In this document: positions 11,501-20,428 of the stretch, piece by piece
How the letters are laid out: the number at the start of each line of letters is the position of its first letter
Numbering within the stretch: the first letter of the stretch is position 1
Notes under the pieces: generated by a model
What the model was told of the DNA's origin: nothing
The model's input: only the letters and a program-made list of their open reading frames with translations
The model's database searches: none
Source: Triatoma infestans
Taxonomy: Eukaryota; Arthropoda; Insecta; Hemiptera; Reduviidae
Assembly (NCBI GenBank): GCA_011037195.1
Contig: JAAEAF010004313.1
Span: forward strand, 1-64,000
Direction of reading: 5' to 3'
Length of the DNA stretch: 64,000 bases
Position numbers and translations under genes: made by a program

Positions 11501-14500
11501 CGTAAGATTTGAGTTATCATTTTATTTATAATTGTATTACAAAAAAAGTAAAAGAAAGTGGTGTGAGTGTTTCACACCAGATTTTTAGCCGTATTTTCGA
11601 AGTGGTTGGTAAAAGTTACGCGTCTGTTTAACGTAATACCCATGTACTTAGGGTTCTCATTTTGAGAGAGCGAAGTGAATAATTTCAAAAAATAGGAAAA
11701 ATCGATTAAAAACCTCCGAAAACAGAGAAAAATGGAGACAATAAATAGATGTGACTGTAATGATGTTCATATGCAATCCCAATTGCAGTACGAGCAAGTC
11801 CCTTTCACACCAGATTTTCTATTTTTCTTTGTTGCAGGTTTCACCAGCAAAATTGGCCCTTCGAAGGCATTTATCACAAGAGAAGCTAGCGGCAACACAG
11901 CAAGGCATTGGATCAGCAATTATAAGCGGTGGGATCGTTGGAACTCGTACAATTGGCGATTTAGTCAGCGGTGAAATTGAAAGGACACTAGAAATCTCTA
12001 ATCAGGTAGGATGGCACGGCCAAGCGGTTTCAAATTTTCGATATTAAGTTTTTCTTCACCGGAAATATGTTGTGAGGTCCCCTGAGGCAGAAAAAAGTAG
12101 TTTTTAGAAAATAATCTGTTTTTACTTTTCCTACGGAGGGGGAGGAAGCGCTGGCATTCTTACGGGTTCCCCGCATACCCAACTAAACAAATATCAATCG
12201 CCAGCGTTGCTTTTTTATTCTGGGCCGCGTTTACAATGGTTGTATAGCAGAAGTCATAGTGTGGCAAATAAACTTTCCTTAACTGCTGTAAGTGTCAAAG
12301 TTTCGATTGAGTTTTCACCGAATATACGTTTTGAGGTTGAGAAAATGGTGTGTATTTGTATGTGTATGGTATATATATGTATGTATGTGTATGTGTATTT
12401 ATATATATGTATCTTTATGTATATATATATATATATATATAAGAAAAATGCAGTTTTCCACTTAACGATTTTTCCTTTTTATGAAATGAGAATATTTTAT
12501 CTTATAGTGGCTAGAATTTGTTTTGGCAGTTGGCGATTTACTTGGCAAACGTTCGTAAATCGTAGGACAAGCGTAATTTTTTTGTTTTCAGAATTAGCAA
12601 CATTGCAATTTTTATGTTTTATATATATATATAAATTTTATCTTGTCACGTAGTTAAAACGTTTTTCACTGTATATGTATGTGTGAATGTGAACAGCATA
12701 GCTCAAAACCAAAAAATCGCAGAAAGTTCGAACTTCACATTCTGTTTGGGAATCACCTTGGGACCCGACAAAATTCCTTAACCGGAAGTACCACTTTACT
12801 GAATGGTTTTTGTCCTTATTTATGATTTTCTCAAAAATGGCTCCAACGATTTTCTCTAAACTTGAAATATCAACTCACATACAAATAGCTACAACTATTA
12901 TTTGAAACATTTTTCCGAGAAAATTCATTTAAGGGTACTTTTAGCGGAAGGGGGTGGGATGAGGATTTTCTCTAAAGTGCTATTTAGTTTATTACACAAT
13001 TCAGTCATCTAAATAATATTTAGAATTAAATATGTTGTTGAAATTCCGACTTTGAAGAAAATCGGATGACCGGAAGTGCGTTTTTATTGAAGAGTTTTTT
13101 TTTCAGTTTCCGCGATTTTCTCCATAAAAACACCGACGAATTTCATTAAATTTGGTATACTAACTATAAGATTTTTCAGTTACAATTTGAAGTGTTTTTC
13201 ACACCAGATTTTTTTTTTTCTTAATTTACAGAGTATCATTAACGCGGCGGTAGACATGAGCACCACATCGAGTTCAGTTCTCAATATACACCATTCATCT
13301 CGACCTGACAGAGTGTCGCCATCAGCCGCCCCAAATTACAGGCATCCCCATCCTCCGTCCTCATTACCAGTAAGTTTTTGTAAACCAGCCCGTCCGGGCC
13401 AATGGCATTATTAACAGATAACTGATTCAAAAGTTTTAATATACTGTTTAAATAATAAATAATGTTACTGTTTTAGATGTCCGGTACAAATGGCTGCAGA
13501 TATGGTCCTGTACAGCTTCCGAGAGCCGAACTGAAACCTTACCATGAGTCATTCTTCGCTGATGTCAAGCAGTATCCTAAAGAAGAACCAGTTGAAGGGT
13601 AAATATGTAAACTAAAGTAGCCATCTATTTTTTTTTTTTAATTTGGAAGGATGTGATTAGCTGGATTGGTAGTTTAGCATGCTGGATTCCGGGTTCGAGC
13701 CAGGTAGTACTGGTTTTAGTTTTGTTCGTCCTAGGAGCCACTGCCTACTGTTCCCGGTGATCTGCCAGTGTTGTCTCTGTCACTAGAGGACACTGGCTCC
13801 TCAGGCCAGAAGTAGCGCTTTGAAAAGGCTTCCATTATATAAGTGACCAGAAATATGGACACACTGGAATGCGGAGATTGACCAACCTGCAGTGCTGCTT
13901 TTGATTATTTCGTCTTAGATGCGTCTACAGCGCATTGTTCCCATAATGGGCTGTATTATCTACAATGAGAGCAATATGTCCCTCGGAGGCCGGATGCAGT
14001 GCACTGAGAATATTTCCAGCTGAAGTTATTAAAGATTTTGACACACTGGAATGCAGAGGCTCCAGGATCGAGTCCAAGCAGTGCTGCCTTTACATTTTCT
14101 AGTCCTAGGCGTTTCTGACGAACTCCTGGTGATGGGCTGCAACGAGAGGATTCTACTTTCCGGATTTCGCAGCAGTATACAGACAAGGCTCCTGGAGCGT
14201 CTTAAAAACAATTTCTTGAAATTCACTGATCTCCCCTCCCACGAAAATAACATTGGTTTTTTGTTATTACATATTTCATGTTTAACAGTTTGGCTGCTAC
14301 ATTACACGCTCGTATATTGTCCGGCGATGAGGTGAAGACAGAGGAACCAGAAGTGAAAACAGAACCTGGCCAAGGTGTAAAGCGAACCAGTCCGCAAGGT
14401 ATCGTTCAAGTCAAGAAACCACATTTGGATCCACAGGCATTTCCTTCGCCGCAACATGATCCAGGTAGGTTATATTTGATAGAATAAGTCTTCTGATAAC

Positions 14501-16161
14501 ATTAGTGGATCTCACAGCTACGTTTCAATCAAAATCCGTCAACCGGATATGCGACTTTAATTAATGGTTTTTACTTTCTTCTCCCTGCTGTAAGAGGAAG
14601 TATTGCGATCGTATCAAATTTTCAAAATTAAGTTTTCAACAGAAATACATGTTTTGAGGTCCTCAGAGCAGAAAACTGTTTTTTTTTTTTTTATACTTTG
14701 TGTGTGTGAACGAAATACATAATCAAAAACGAAAAATAGCAGGAAACTCAAAGTTGATTCTATTTAGGTATCACCACCACTGCATGTAATTATTTGCTAA
14801 GGTTTCGGTCAAAATCCACTAGCCGGAAGTGCCACTTTCCTCAATGCCCCCCTTTTTTTTTTTTTATAATATTTCGCGATTTGTTTGAAAGGGCCTCCAA
14901 TGATGTCCTTTAAACCTTGGATACTAAACACAATAAGGTCCATCATATTTATATTAAGTATTTTTGTAGGCAAATTTGGTCTTTTTGGGAGTTTTGGAGG
15001 AGCATTCACGTTAAGCTTTCTACCTGCTCTGCCCTGTTAGGGCAACTAAGTAAAAATGTTTAAATTTAAAGAAAATTTATCAATTTTATAAGTGAATTAA
15101 TTGCGTAAGGTAGGGAAGGGATTACTAGCTGAGTGGTAGTGTGTCCTGGGTTCGAGTCCACTGCTACTCTTTAGATTTTTTCTTCCTAGAAGCCTCTACA
15201 GTTCACTGTTTGGCGATGGACAGTGTTGTTTGTAACAAGAGAACACTGTGCGGAGGCGGGAGAAGGCGCTGAGAAGGCTTCGAGCGGCAATGACCACAGA
15301 TGTTGATTCGCAAAAACAAAAACGGCAGTAGAGAAAGTTGAGTGAGTGTTTCACAAGAACTTCGAAATAGCACCTTAGGGGGCAGTATTATCCTCCCTCA
15401 ATCCTCCTCCCAAAATAAAGGTAGTGGTGTTAGTTTTTAAGGCAGCGTCCACTGTCTGCAATAGAGATTGTCCATTCAGGCCCATATCAGTTTTTAATTC
15501 AGCATCCTCAGCAAAACTTATAACAGCAGTTTAAAGTAAAGCAAAAAATGTCATAGATTGTTCCAGAATCCCTCCATTAAAATCTAGTTTTAAATCAAAG
15601 CGACCGGGCGGATGTGTGTGCAGTGAACATTACAAATGGCGGTGAGGCTTTGAACTTGATTTACCAATATTATTGTTTTTTTCTACAGGTTTGGAAAAAT
15701 GGCAGGACAAAATCAGCTCTGGATTTGATCGTTTAGTGGCGTTCGCATCCACTGAATTGGACAAACGACGGAGAAGTACTGACGGCGGTGTATCCTGTAA
15801 TACAAGCCCAGATTCTGGTATCGGCCAGTGTGATCGTAATAAGAAACCAACGACCAGTACAACGGCCAGCGGTGGTGCTATGTCACCGGTAGGCGTATGC
15901 GGCGGTGTAGGCATGTGGAACGGTGGTATGGGCGTTGGTCTGGGCGCTGGACACGAGTCACCGCCCGTGCTGGTCGGCCCGCCACGCACACCATCGCCTA
16001 CATCATCACCGCCGCCTCCACTGCTGCCGTTAGACGGACCGTATCCACCTTCAACATCTCCACCAGTTACACATCATCATTTTAAAAAGAAATTTTTCCA
16101 TCATAAGGGGAAATATCGGCCGAAAGGTAAAGATTGGGAATGGCCAGAATCTTGGTCATGA
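2201..16161 (+). CDS. DOT1L: DOT1L histone H3K79 methyltransferase, C-terminal part (11 exons)
   Basis: Eleven exons with matching phases: 2201-2537, 3025-3258, 5371-5597, 6527-6733, 7020-7238, 7956-8725, 11838-12005, 13232-13369, 13477-13598, 14289-14464 and 15689-16161, about 1023 residues. DOT1L methylates lysine 79 of histone H3 on nucleosomes in the nucleus. The SAM-binding catalytic domain is not in the window, so the gene starts further left. The call rests on the motif VSPAKLALRRHLSQ at the start of the seventh exon, which is also found in vertebrate DOT1L, on the region around PDIPDIGKIEEVNPEILA and NFEDRLKSIITTVLNEDQ, which resembles insect grappa, and on a central coiled coil; in other animals the coiled coil binds AF10-type partners. 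All splice phases agree except for one base apparently missing in exon six. The introns carry many repeats. Confidence 0.88.
2538..3024 (+). other. DOT1L intron, nothing recognised
   Basis: I see no repeat family member or open frame of interest here apart from splice signals. Confidence 0.5.
3025..3258 (+). CDS. DOT1L: DOT1L exon 2 of window: Lys/Arg-rich basic region
   Basis: This exon encodes a very basic segment (KGGKKKLRRKLPRSGK, then RTKTRTKKGKPKK) ending at GLDLLHNQTLLSTSPQ. Basic tracts after the catalytic domain of DOT1L are known to help nucleosome binding, so I infer that role here. The acceptor is a NAGNAG pair (AG at 3023-3024 and at 3026-3027); both keep the frame and differ by one residue. 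The donor GTAAAT begins at 3259 in phase 1. Confidence 0.8.
3359..3665 (-). pseudogene. Decayed non-LTR retrotransposon RNase H fragment
   Basis: Reading the minus strand, a segment resembling EWIEAHT is followed, one frame over, by ADSFAKQAI, which looks like the end of the RNase H domain of jockey/I-type elements, then by about 60 residues of open frame. The frame change and the lack of any start or upstream reverse transcriptase make it a fragment inside a DOT1L intron. Confidence 0.4.
3890..4815 (+). repeat. Family A repeat, long copy ending next to an acceptor
   Basis: Contains the CTCAAAAACGAAAAATC, ACCGGAAGTG and AACTTTTATTTGAAATAT blocks and ends at GAGAAAGTCGTGCGAGTGTT near 4762-4781. 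Within it, 4230-4272 holds a short tandem duplication of a 33-base segment (TTTTCCTTTAAAGAGCTATT...). Confidence 0.5.
4815..4996 (+). other. Possible alternative last exon of DOT1L, or chance ORF
   Basis: An acceptor TATTTCAG ends at 4814. From there an open frame (DEMRELAAAALDIINN...) in the phase required by the donor at 3259 runs 60 codons to TGA at 4994-4996. There is no GT donor before the stop, so it could only be a terminal exon. The 3' end of a family A repeat lies just upstream and may supply the acceptor. I do not recognise the peptide. The minus strand over 4924-5106 is also open. Confidence 0.25.
5371..5597 (+). CDS. DOT1L: DOT1L exon 3 of window: start of coiled-coil region
   Basis: The acceptor TTTTGCAG ends at 5370 and the donor GTTAGT starts at 5598. 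After a Pro-rich stretch (KKLPPAPGC, DIPPAPAHTP) the exon enters the helical region YALQVLLDLYRDQMMAALEA. It joins in phase 1 to the previous exon and leaves in phase 0. I place the beginning of the central coiled coil here. Confidence 0.85.
5640..6526 (+). repeat. DOT1L intron with family A pieces and a SINE
   Basis: Family A fragments lie at about 5690-5830 and 6250-6480 (CCTAGTAAGAGGAAAGTATT, ATCGGAAATACACG). Between them at about 6030-6235 is a SINE-like unit with a degenerate B box (GGTTTCGAATCC), a middle region with CTAGGAGCCTCTACAGCTCA and a 3' end AGGTCGCAGTGCAATAATCC. Confidence 0.5.
6527..6733 (+). CDS. DOT1L: DOT1L exon 4 of window: coiled coil
   Basis: Sixty-nine codons in phase 0 at both ends (acceptor AG at 6525-6526, donor GTAAAA at 6734). 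The heptad-like sequence AQLEKQIKVLIDDSVALLKA and KAKEIVMRHKELQAQATKLQ is a clear coiled coil. In DOT1L this kind of region recruits AF10-family proteins; that partner role is inferred from the family. Confidence 0.88.
7020..7238 (+). CDS. DOT1L: DOT1L exon 5 of window: coiled coil
   Basis: Seventy-three codons, phase 0 at both ends (acceptor TTTTCCAG, donor GTGAGT at 7239). It continues the coiled coil: VASMEEEQSRLVMERQTQ, then a short break with Pro, then SRLESEVTVLQQKIAHQQ. Confidence 0.88.
7300..7955 (+). repeat. DOT1L intron with a degenerate family A copy
   Basis: The AAAACGAAAAATCATAG, ACCACCGTATGTGAC and AACCAGAAATGCTGC segments match family A, but the copy is strongly diverged, especially after 7700. 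Confidence 0.45.
7956..8725 (+). CDS. DOT1L: DOT1L exon 6 of window: conserved block, then His/Pro-rich; frame broken
   Basis: The longest exon (770 bases). It holds RSQDWPDIPDIGKIEEVNPE, ILETGRQIEAGKMRE and FEDRLKSIITTVLNEDQ, then Gln/Asn/His repeats and a long proline run. The frame used up to about 8633 would end in Arg/His-rich sequence and leave in phase 2. Only the other frame, starting at about 8636, gives a proline run followed by AQHSNSMHQPDYTQ and joins exon 7 in phase 0. One C therefore seems to be missing in CCCC at 8634-8637. This could be an assembly error in a GC-rich repeat, a polymorphism or a true lesion. The acceptor is TTACACACAG and the donor GTAAAA starts at 8726. Confidence 0.82.
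9017..9343. mobile_element. Penelope-type fold-back element with two hammerhead motifs
   Basis: A 327-bp inverted repeat inserted into family A, flanked by TCCAAAAA(A)GTG on both sides (9002-9016 and 9344-9355, differing in A-run length). The right arm carries stem I CATC (9265-9268), core CTGATGA (9269-9275), stem II GGGCG/CGCCC, GAAA, CCGGTC and GATG (9300-9303). The left arm carries the reverse copy (9090-9128) with core CTGATGT. The arms share TTGCTCTG(T/C)GCAAGTCTAT-type sequence. Confidence 0.7.
9265..9303 (+). ncRNA. Hammerhead-ribozyme-like motif
   Basis: Stem I is formed by CATC and GATG. The core is CTGATGA, stem II GGGCG-AA-CGCCC, then GAAA and the cleavage triplet GTC (9297-9299) in the palindrome ACCGGT. 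One T lies unpaired between the core and stem II (or wobbles with G at 9289). Stem III is only about 3 bp with no loop, as described for ribozymes of Penelope-like elements, which may act as dimers. Activity is inferred. Confidence 0.6.
10100..10640. other. Unclassified non-coding stretch in a DOT1L intron
   Basis: Less AT-rich than its surroundings (GTAGGGCCGTCCACCGAGCG region). Short frames exist on the plus strand but give no recognisable protein. Confidence 0.4.
10740..11600 (+). repeat. Family A repeat copy
   Basis: Runs from ACTACGAAGTAGCTCTGATC through ATCTCAAAAAAGAAAAGTC and ACACGGAAGTGCGACTT to the terminus GTGTGAGTGTTTCACACCAG (11560-11579). Confidence 0.55.
11838..12005 (+). CDS. 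DOT1L: DOT1L exon 7 of window: VSPAKLALRRHLSQ block
   Basis: Fifty-six codons, phase 0 at both ends. It begins with VSPAKLALRRHLSQEKLAAT, the best family signature in the window, followed by QQGIGSAIISGGIVGTRTIG and DLVSGEIERTLEISNQ. The acceptor TTGTTGCAG ends at 11837 and the donor GTAGGA starts at 12006. TTTCACACCAGATTTTCT, like the 3' end of family A, lies 20 bases upstream of the acceptor. Confidence 0.92.
12240..13220 (+). repeat. Family A repeat copy containing another repeat (C)
   Basis: The family A 5' part lies at about 12250-12360, broken by a TA-rich microsatellite (about 12360-12440) and by repeat C (12445-12625). It resumes at about 12660 with CAGCATAGCTCAAAACC and runs to TTTTTCACACCAGATTTTTT (about 13194-13213), 18 bases before the DOT1L exon. 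Confidence 0.55.
12445..12625 (+). repeat. Repeat C, plus copy
   Basis: About 180 bases (AGAAAAATGCAGTTTTCC... GAATTAGCAACATTGCAAT) that recur almost unchanged in reverse at 16290-16465. Non-coding. Confidence 0.65.
13232..13369 (+). CDS. DOT1L: DOT1L exon 8 of window
   Basis: Forty-six codons (SIINAAVDMSTTSSSVLNIH, then Ser/Pro/His-rich) in phase 0 at both ends. The donor GTAAGT starts at 13370. The acceptor's polypyrimidine tract is formed by the T-rich 3' end of a family A repeat that stops about 15 bases before the exon. Confidence 0.8.
13477..13598 (+). CDS. DOT1L: DOT1L exon 9 of window
   Basis: Encodes MSGTNGCRYGPVQLPRAELK and FFADVKQYPKEEPVEG. The acceptor TGTTTTAG ends at 13476; the donor GTAAAT begins at 13599 in phase 2 and completes a Gly codon with exon 10. 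It is separated from exon 8 by an intron of only 107 bases. Confidence 0.8.
13640..14240 (+). repeat. Cluster of tRNA-derived SINE copies
   Basis: The first unit, about 13640-13830, has an A-box-like GATTAGCTGGATTGGTAG, a B box GGGTTCGAGCC and the body TCCTAGGAGCCACTGCC. Related but more decayed units follow at about 13900-14035 and 14040-14200 (GGATCGAGTCC, TAGTCCTAGGCG). All are inside one DOT1L intron. Confidence 0.5.
14289..14464 (+). CDS. DOT1L: DOT1L exon 10 of window
   Basis: Encodes LAATLHARILSGDEVKTEEP, followed by a Lys/Glu-rich stretch and KKPHLDPQAFPSPQHDP. It enters in phase 2 and leaves in phase 1 (donor GTAGGT at 14465). The EEPEVKTEP stretch resembles a sumoylation-type acidic motif, but that is only a remark on composition. 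Confidence 0.8.
14500..15050 (+). repeat. Family A repeat copy
   Basis: Contains GTAAGAGGAAGTATTGCGAT, AAAACGAAAAATAGCAGG and AGCCGGAAGTGCCACTT. Truncated and diverged at its end. Confidence 0.5.
15115..15310 (+). repeat. tRNA-derived SINE copy
   Basis: Has TAGCTGAGTGGTAGTG (A box) and GGGTTCGAGTCC (B box), then CCTAGAAGCCTCTACAGTTC and the 3' end CAATGACCACAGATGTTGAT, matching the copy at 40449-40682. Confidence 0.6.
15311..15688 (+). other. Rest of the last DOT1L intron
   Basis: A fragment like the family A terminus (GAGAAAGTTGAGTGAGTGTT) sits at about 15333-15352. Nothing else is recognised before the acceptor TTTTCTACAG at 15688. Confidence 0.45.
15689..16161 (+). CDS. DOT1L: DOT1L last exon with stop codon
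   Basis: Begins GLEKWQDKISSGFDRLVAFA and ASTELDKRRRS, then a Gly/Ser/Pro-rich tail with HHHFKKKFFHHKGKYRPK, ending WEWPESWS before TGA at 16159-16161. A GTAAAG at 16126 could serve as an alternative donor. The 3' untranslated region runs into a repeat copy (16290-16465). Confidence 0.85.
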
Positions 16162-16289
16162 ACAGGCAAAAGTTACAATTTTTATTTCTTATTTTTTTGT
16201 TTTTAATTAAATTTAATTTAACTTTCCAAGTTCAAATAATTAAAGTTTCTGAGCAAAATTAACTTTTGATTAGACAACTTAAAATAAAA

Positions 16290-16465
16290 AAATTGCAATG
16301 TTGCTAATTCTGAAAACAAAAAAATTACGCTTGTCCTACGATTTACGAACGTTTGCCAAGTAAATCGCCAACTGCCAAAACAAATTCTAGCCACTATAAG
16401 ATAAAGTATTCTCATTTCATAAAAAGGAAAAATCGTTACGTGGAACTGCATTTTTCTTTCCCCAC
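16290..16465 (-). repeat. Repeat C, minus copy in the DOT1L 3' region
   Basis: Reverse complement of 12445-12625 with few differences. It begins about 130 bases after the DOT1L stop, so it may lie in the 3' untranslated region. Confidence 0.65.
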
Positions 16466-16511
16466 AGTTCTGTTGGACCAAATTTTATGGAAAAAATGTT
16501 TCAAATAAAAG

Positions 16512-16705
16512 GGGCGGATGTTGGTGTAGTGGTTATGAGCGTGGACTTATAACTGGGAGGTCTCCAGTTCCAGTCCCAGCGTATAACTGCTAAATTTTAT
16601 ATTTGTTTAAAAAAATGTTAATAATAAAGTAGGTGCTTCTTCCCCCGTCCACGACACCTAATTTAGTAGTTGGACGTTAAGCCCGCCTGAAAAAATAGGC
16701 ATTAC
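16512..16705 (+). repeat. SINE family 2 copy
   Basis: Head GTTGGTGTAGTGGTTATGAG (A box), B-box-like CCAGTTCCAGTCCC, body GTCCACGACACCTAATTTAG and tail GGACGTTAAGCCCGCCTGAA. A close relative lies at 30903-31095 and a 3' fragment at 28205-28262. Confidence 0.6.
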
Positions 16706-16734
16706 TTCACTATAATCAGGTCCATGTTTAAAGA

Positions 16735-17170
16735 AAATCGTTTTAGTCGCAGTGAGGAAATTACCCACACAAAAATACTTAGAAAATCTATTCTGTAAAG
16801 TCGCAACTTCCGGTTAACCAATTTTCTTCAGACTGGTAATGTATCTTAATATACCATAGATGATACATTTTATTCATACATTTTATTGAACTGGTACTTT
16901 AGCTTCAGTCTAACTGGCTTCAGTATTACATTTATAGCTGGGGAGAACCTAAACTAAAAACGGCACTTGAGAGAAGCGTGTTTTATACAGCTCCACCGAA
17001 CCCCTCTAAATCAACTTTCTCGAATAAAGTTACAAAGTGATAGGCCTATATACCTGTAGTTAGAATAAATAAGTTTAAAGGAACTTGTTAGATTCGCTAT
17101 AAAGAAAATTGGAGAAAACTGAAAAAAATAAAACGTTCAGTAAAGTGGCACTTCTGGTCAAACTCAAATT
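16735..17170 (-). repeat. Family A pieces, minus strand
   Basis: Reverse complement marks: ACTTCCGGTTAACCAATTTT, GTGATAGGCCTATATACC and TAAAGTGGCACTTCTGG. Confidence 0.5.
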
Positions 17171-17249
17171 CAGGAACTAAAAATTCAAATTCGGAGTTAA
17201 GGCAACACATAAAGTTCTTATTAATAATATTATATGGACGGTAGAGAGG

Positions 17250-17620
17250 CGTAATATACTGGAGTGGTACTTCAGAAGAATGTTAAACGTCATCCCTGGC
17301 TCAGAACACCCCTAAAATGGATTTTCCCGGATTTCTGTAGACTCAGAGAACACCGAGTCAAGCTGGGCTTGGAGAGTTGATAGCATGTGCAGATTCTGCG
17401 GGGTAACAGAGAAAACTCCGATACATCTCCTCGCGGACTGTCGGGCTGTCAGCCAGAGAAGATTTAGGAGCCTGGATGGTTACCAAGAAGATGAGGAGAA
17501 TATATCCTCTCTAGAGCCCTCCAGAATATTGAGAATCCTAAGGAACCTTAATCTGTTGGGGGTGCCAAGGGCATGGCACAATAGACCGTGAAGGTCGCAG
17601 TGCGGTGGCTCCTTCTAAAA
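17250..17620 (+). pseudogene. 3' end of a decayed non-LTR retrotransposon
   Basis: The frame at 17385-17591 reads CRFCGVTEKTPIHLLADC, the CxxC...H...C zinc-binding tail found after the RNase H domain in R1/jockey-like elements, then SLEPSRILRILRNL. The end ATAGACCGTGAAGGTCGCAG recurs as a 3' tail elsewhere in the window (25410, 27300, 36585). A poly-A-like run follows. Confidence 0.6.
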
Positions 17621-18690
17621 AAAAAAAAAAAACAAAAATATTTTTTCAACACCCCCCTACTATCCCCAGACCCCCCACTCCCCTGCTATGAGATGGTTTT
17701 TCATGTGAGAAACGTTCGCAACAAAGTCTACCATTTCTTAATTAATAACCGGAAGTAGCCATTTAAAGAATTAGATTTTCCAAGTGGAGGTTTCATAATT
17801 TTCCCAAAAATGTATATAAAATCAAAATTTGCAAAAGGCTCTTATAGAACTGTAGGGGATCGAAATGCAGTCGAAATTGTTCGTAATTCCACAGTTTTTT
17901 AATTTTTTTTTTTTTATTTCCTTTAATTATTATTATTTTTAGTTAATTTATTATTTAGATATTTTGTTTATATATATATATTTTTTTTTTGTAAATTATT
18001 AATTAATAATTCACTGGTAAACATTTATAAATAAATGTATTTATGCGAGTTACCAACTGCATTTAGTCGTAAAATAATTTTTGTAAATACATATTAAAGT
18101 ACATGTGTGTCACTGCCAAAAATATATATATAAAAAAAATTAAAAAACAAAAAATGCTAACCAGCAATACAAATATTAAAAAGCAAAAGAATGAATTATT
18201 AATAGTTTAATTTGTATATTTAAAAAAAAAAAAAATGTTTTTGTGAAAAAAAAGACAAAGAGGAAATGGAAGTTTTTTGAAAATGAAATGGAAAAAAAAG
18301 TAATTGAAATTCTCTAAGTTTCCTGTTTATCTTTTATTTTTGGAATATGGAAAACATTTCGGTCTACAGATTGTGAGTGCAGGCTCGCTCAGTTGGTCTG
18401 TGGTTTGCTTTAAAACGGACATTCCGGGCTTAATAGTGGGGGCTTTTATTTCCATTGTGTCAAACACAGGAGAGGATAGAGAGGGGCACAGGCTAATTTT
18501 CTCCCTCCCCCCCACTGCTGTTTTTTTTCTGAGCATAGGCAGACAGCCATGTTCTTTACTTGAGCAAAGATGCCTAGTGAAAGGCAATACCACCAGATGT
18601 GGCTCAACCTGAGCCTGTTTTACTTGTTTCACAAGGGAAGGGGGGCTCAGAAACCTAAAAATGGTTTCAAATCGTCCGACCTTAAAATTA
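17621..18690. other. AT-rich intergenic DNA
   Basis: Long A and T runs and TA repeats. Short frames on both strands at 18304-18632 give no recognisable protein. Confidence 0.45.
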
Positions 18691-18897
18691 TAATGAGATG
18701 TTTATACGGCAATGGCCAGAGGAGTTTTTTTTTTGGTTGAAGAAAATTGAAATCTCTTTTCAATCTCAACATACACTCCTCTACTATCCTAAAGAGCTCC
18801 TGAAGAAGGGCACCAATGGTACCCGAAACGTAGAGCCACAAAGAATTTTGTTTCTTTAAAAAACTGCTGTGGCCGTTGCCGTATAAAGATCTCATCA
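18691..18897. mobile_element. Small fold-back element with a second type of hammerhead motif
   Basis: The ends are inverted: ATGAGATGTTTATACGGCAA on the left and its complement (TTGCCGTATAAAGATCTCAT) on the right. The centre holds the motif at 18796-18836. Confidence 0.6.
18796..18836 (+). ncRNA. Hammerhead-ribozyme-like motif, GTA type
   Basis: Stem I GCTC (18796-18799) pairs with GAGC (18833-18836). Core CTGAAGA (18800-18806), one A, stem II GGGCACC-AAT-GGTACCC with one internal C/A mismatch, then GAAAC and the triplet GTA. The layout of core, GAAAC and GTA resembles hammerheads described in Penelope-like elements. Confidence 0.6.
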
Positions 18898-18954
18898 TAT
18901 TTGAGCCTATTTTTGGCGTGTCTAGCTGATAGTGTTTGGTAGTTTATGTAGTTA

Positions 18955-19300
18955 GAAGTGTCTTGATTGTTTTAACTGTCAATTAGCCAGTGTGGTCTAG
19001 TGGCATGAACCTTTCAAGGTTGAATTGACCACTTCCTACCCCCACCCACCCCGGCTTCCGGCTTTTTATCCCAGTTTCTCTTGTCACTTAGTGGGATCTA
19101 AAAGACAGCTTCTAGAAGGGAGCTTGAATGTCAAAATTGAAGCTCATTCACCAATACATTGCACTGGGCTCGACAGAGTGGGTAATGCGTAGGAGGAATT
19201 GGAGGCCACAATGGTGGCGCCTGTACGGCTGTTAATGGAGCTATTGAGTCTAGTGCTTGATGGCAAATTTTCTTAATAAGGGCTACAGTGATTACAAGTT
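18955..19300 (+). repeat. SINE-like unit, tentative
   Basis: Starts with CAGTGTGGTCTAGTGGCATG, which resembles a tRNA-type A box. No clean B box and no target duplication seen. The rest to about 19940 has no recognised content. Confidence 0.3.
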
Positions 19301-20428
19301 TTTCTTCTGTTTTAGACTGGTGAGAGGGCTGTGAGGCTGAGAGTTCGCCTCTTGTGACGCCCTTCAGCTAAATTGAAAACTCTAAATTCACCTCCATTCT
19401 CTTTCTCCAGAGTCCTAAATCAGACCTATAGGGGTCACGGTGACTTAGGTTCCGCTAGCCAACCCTCACAGAATCTAATCTATAGGATGTTTTTTTTCTT
19501 CGCCATGACTTCGGCTTTTCAGCCATTCTAGTATAAAATAACTTAGGCTGCGCTGGCGATTGATGTTGTTCGTTTAGTTGGGTATCCAGGGGGTAAATAG
19601 GGTAGATGATGGTGATATGACCTTTCTTTCTTTCTCTATTCAAGAATGTCAGTCCGTATGACACATGAAAAGAGACCCCAGAGACCCACAATTACCTAAA
19701 CCTAAATAGGATCATGCAGATGCCTCTCTTGGTTGCTAAGAACTAGCTCATCGCCCCAAAGAATATCTCCTTTTTGACCATCGAACAGCAGAGGATATAG
19801 AACGGTGTCTCTTGGTTTGTTGGTCCAAGCCCAGTTGGCTCATGGTGCTTTTGTGATGTCTCCCCCACAATCTCCCTCAACACACCTCCCATAACCCATA
19901 AGGCACCGCATGGGCCCAGTTTTTTCTGCTGTATGTCCCCCAAATGTTACATCTTTCTTTCGCATCTGAACTGATACGTCCGAGTATAGAAGTTTCATTT
20001 ACCAACCTTATTTACCAACTCCTGCCGACGGCTTCACAGTCGAAGGACCAAAATGTTATGATTGAAAATAGGGCCGGAAGTCTCAAATATGTTTTTCAAT
20101 TTTTTTTTTTTTTTTTTAATCACTTTTGATGGAATGTATTTGTGAATTTAGTTAATTTTTTTTTTTATATTTGAAAAAATATGAAATAAAAAAATAAACA
20201 TTCTAATAATAATTAAAACTAGTTCGTGTGTAATTATGTTTGCAAAAAAAGAAAAGAAAGAAAATTTGCATAATTGTAAGGATTTAATTTATTTTAGTGT
20301 AATTATAATGGGATGTGGGACAAAAAAAAATTGTTTAAAAAATAAGAAACAAAAAAGAATAATTAAAATAAAAATTATTTGCATCTTTTTATTAAATTTA
20401 TATTACCATTTTTTATTGCAAAAAACAG
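19301..20428. other. Intergenic, nothing recognised
   Basis: Short frames on the minus strand (19455-19691, 19743-19943) without family resemblance, then AT-rich DNA after 20090. Confidence 0.4.

Noticed and set aside
12350..12450. Open frame through TATATATG repeats (MVYICMYVYVYLYIC-like)
   Set aside because: Pure microsatellite translation.
17385..17591. Independent zinc-finger gene
   Set aside because: The CxxC...H...C motif is the standard tail of R1/jockey-type retrotransposons, and the copy lacks the rest of the protein.
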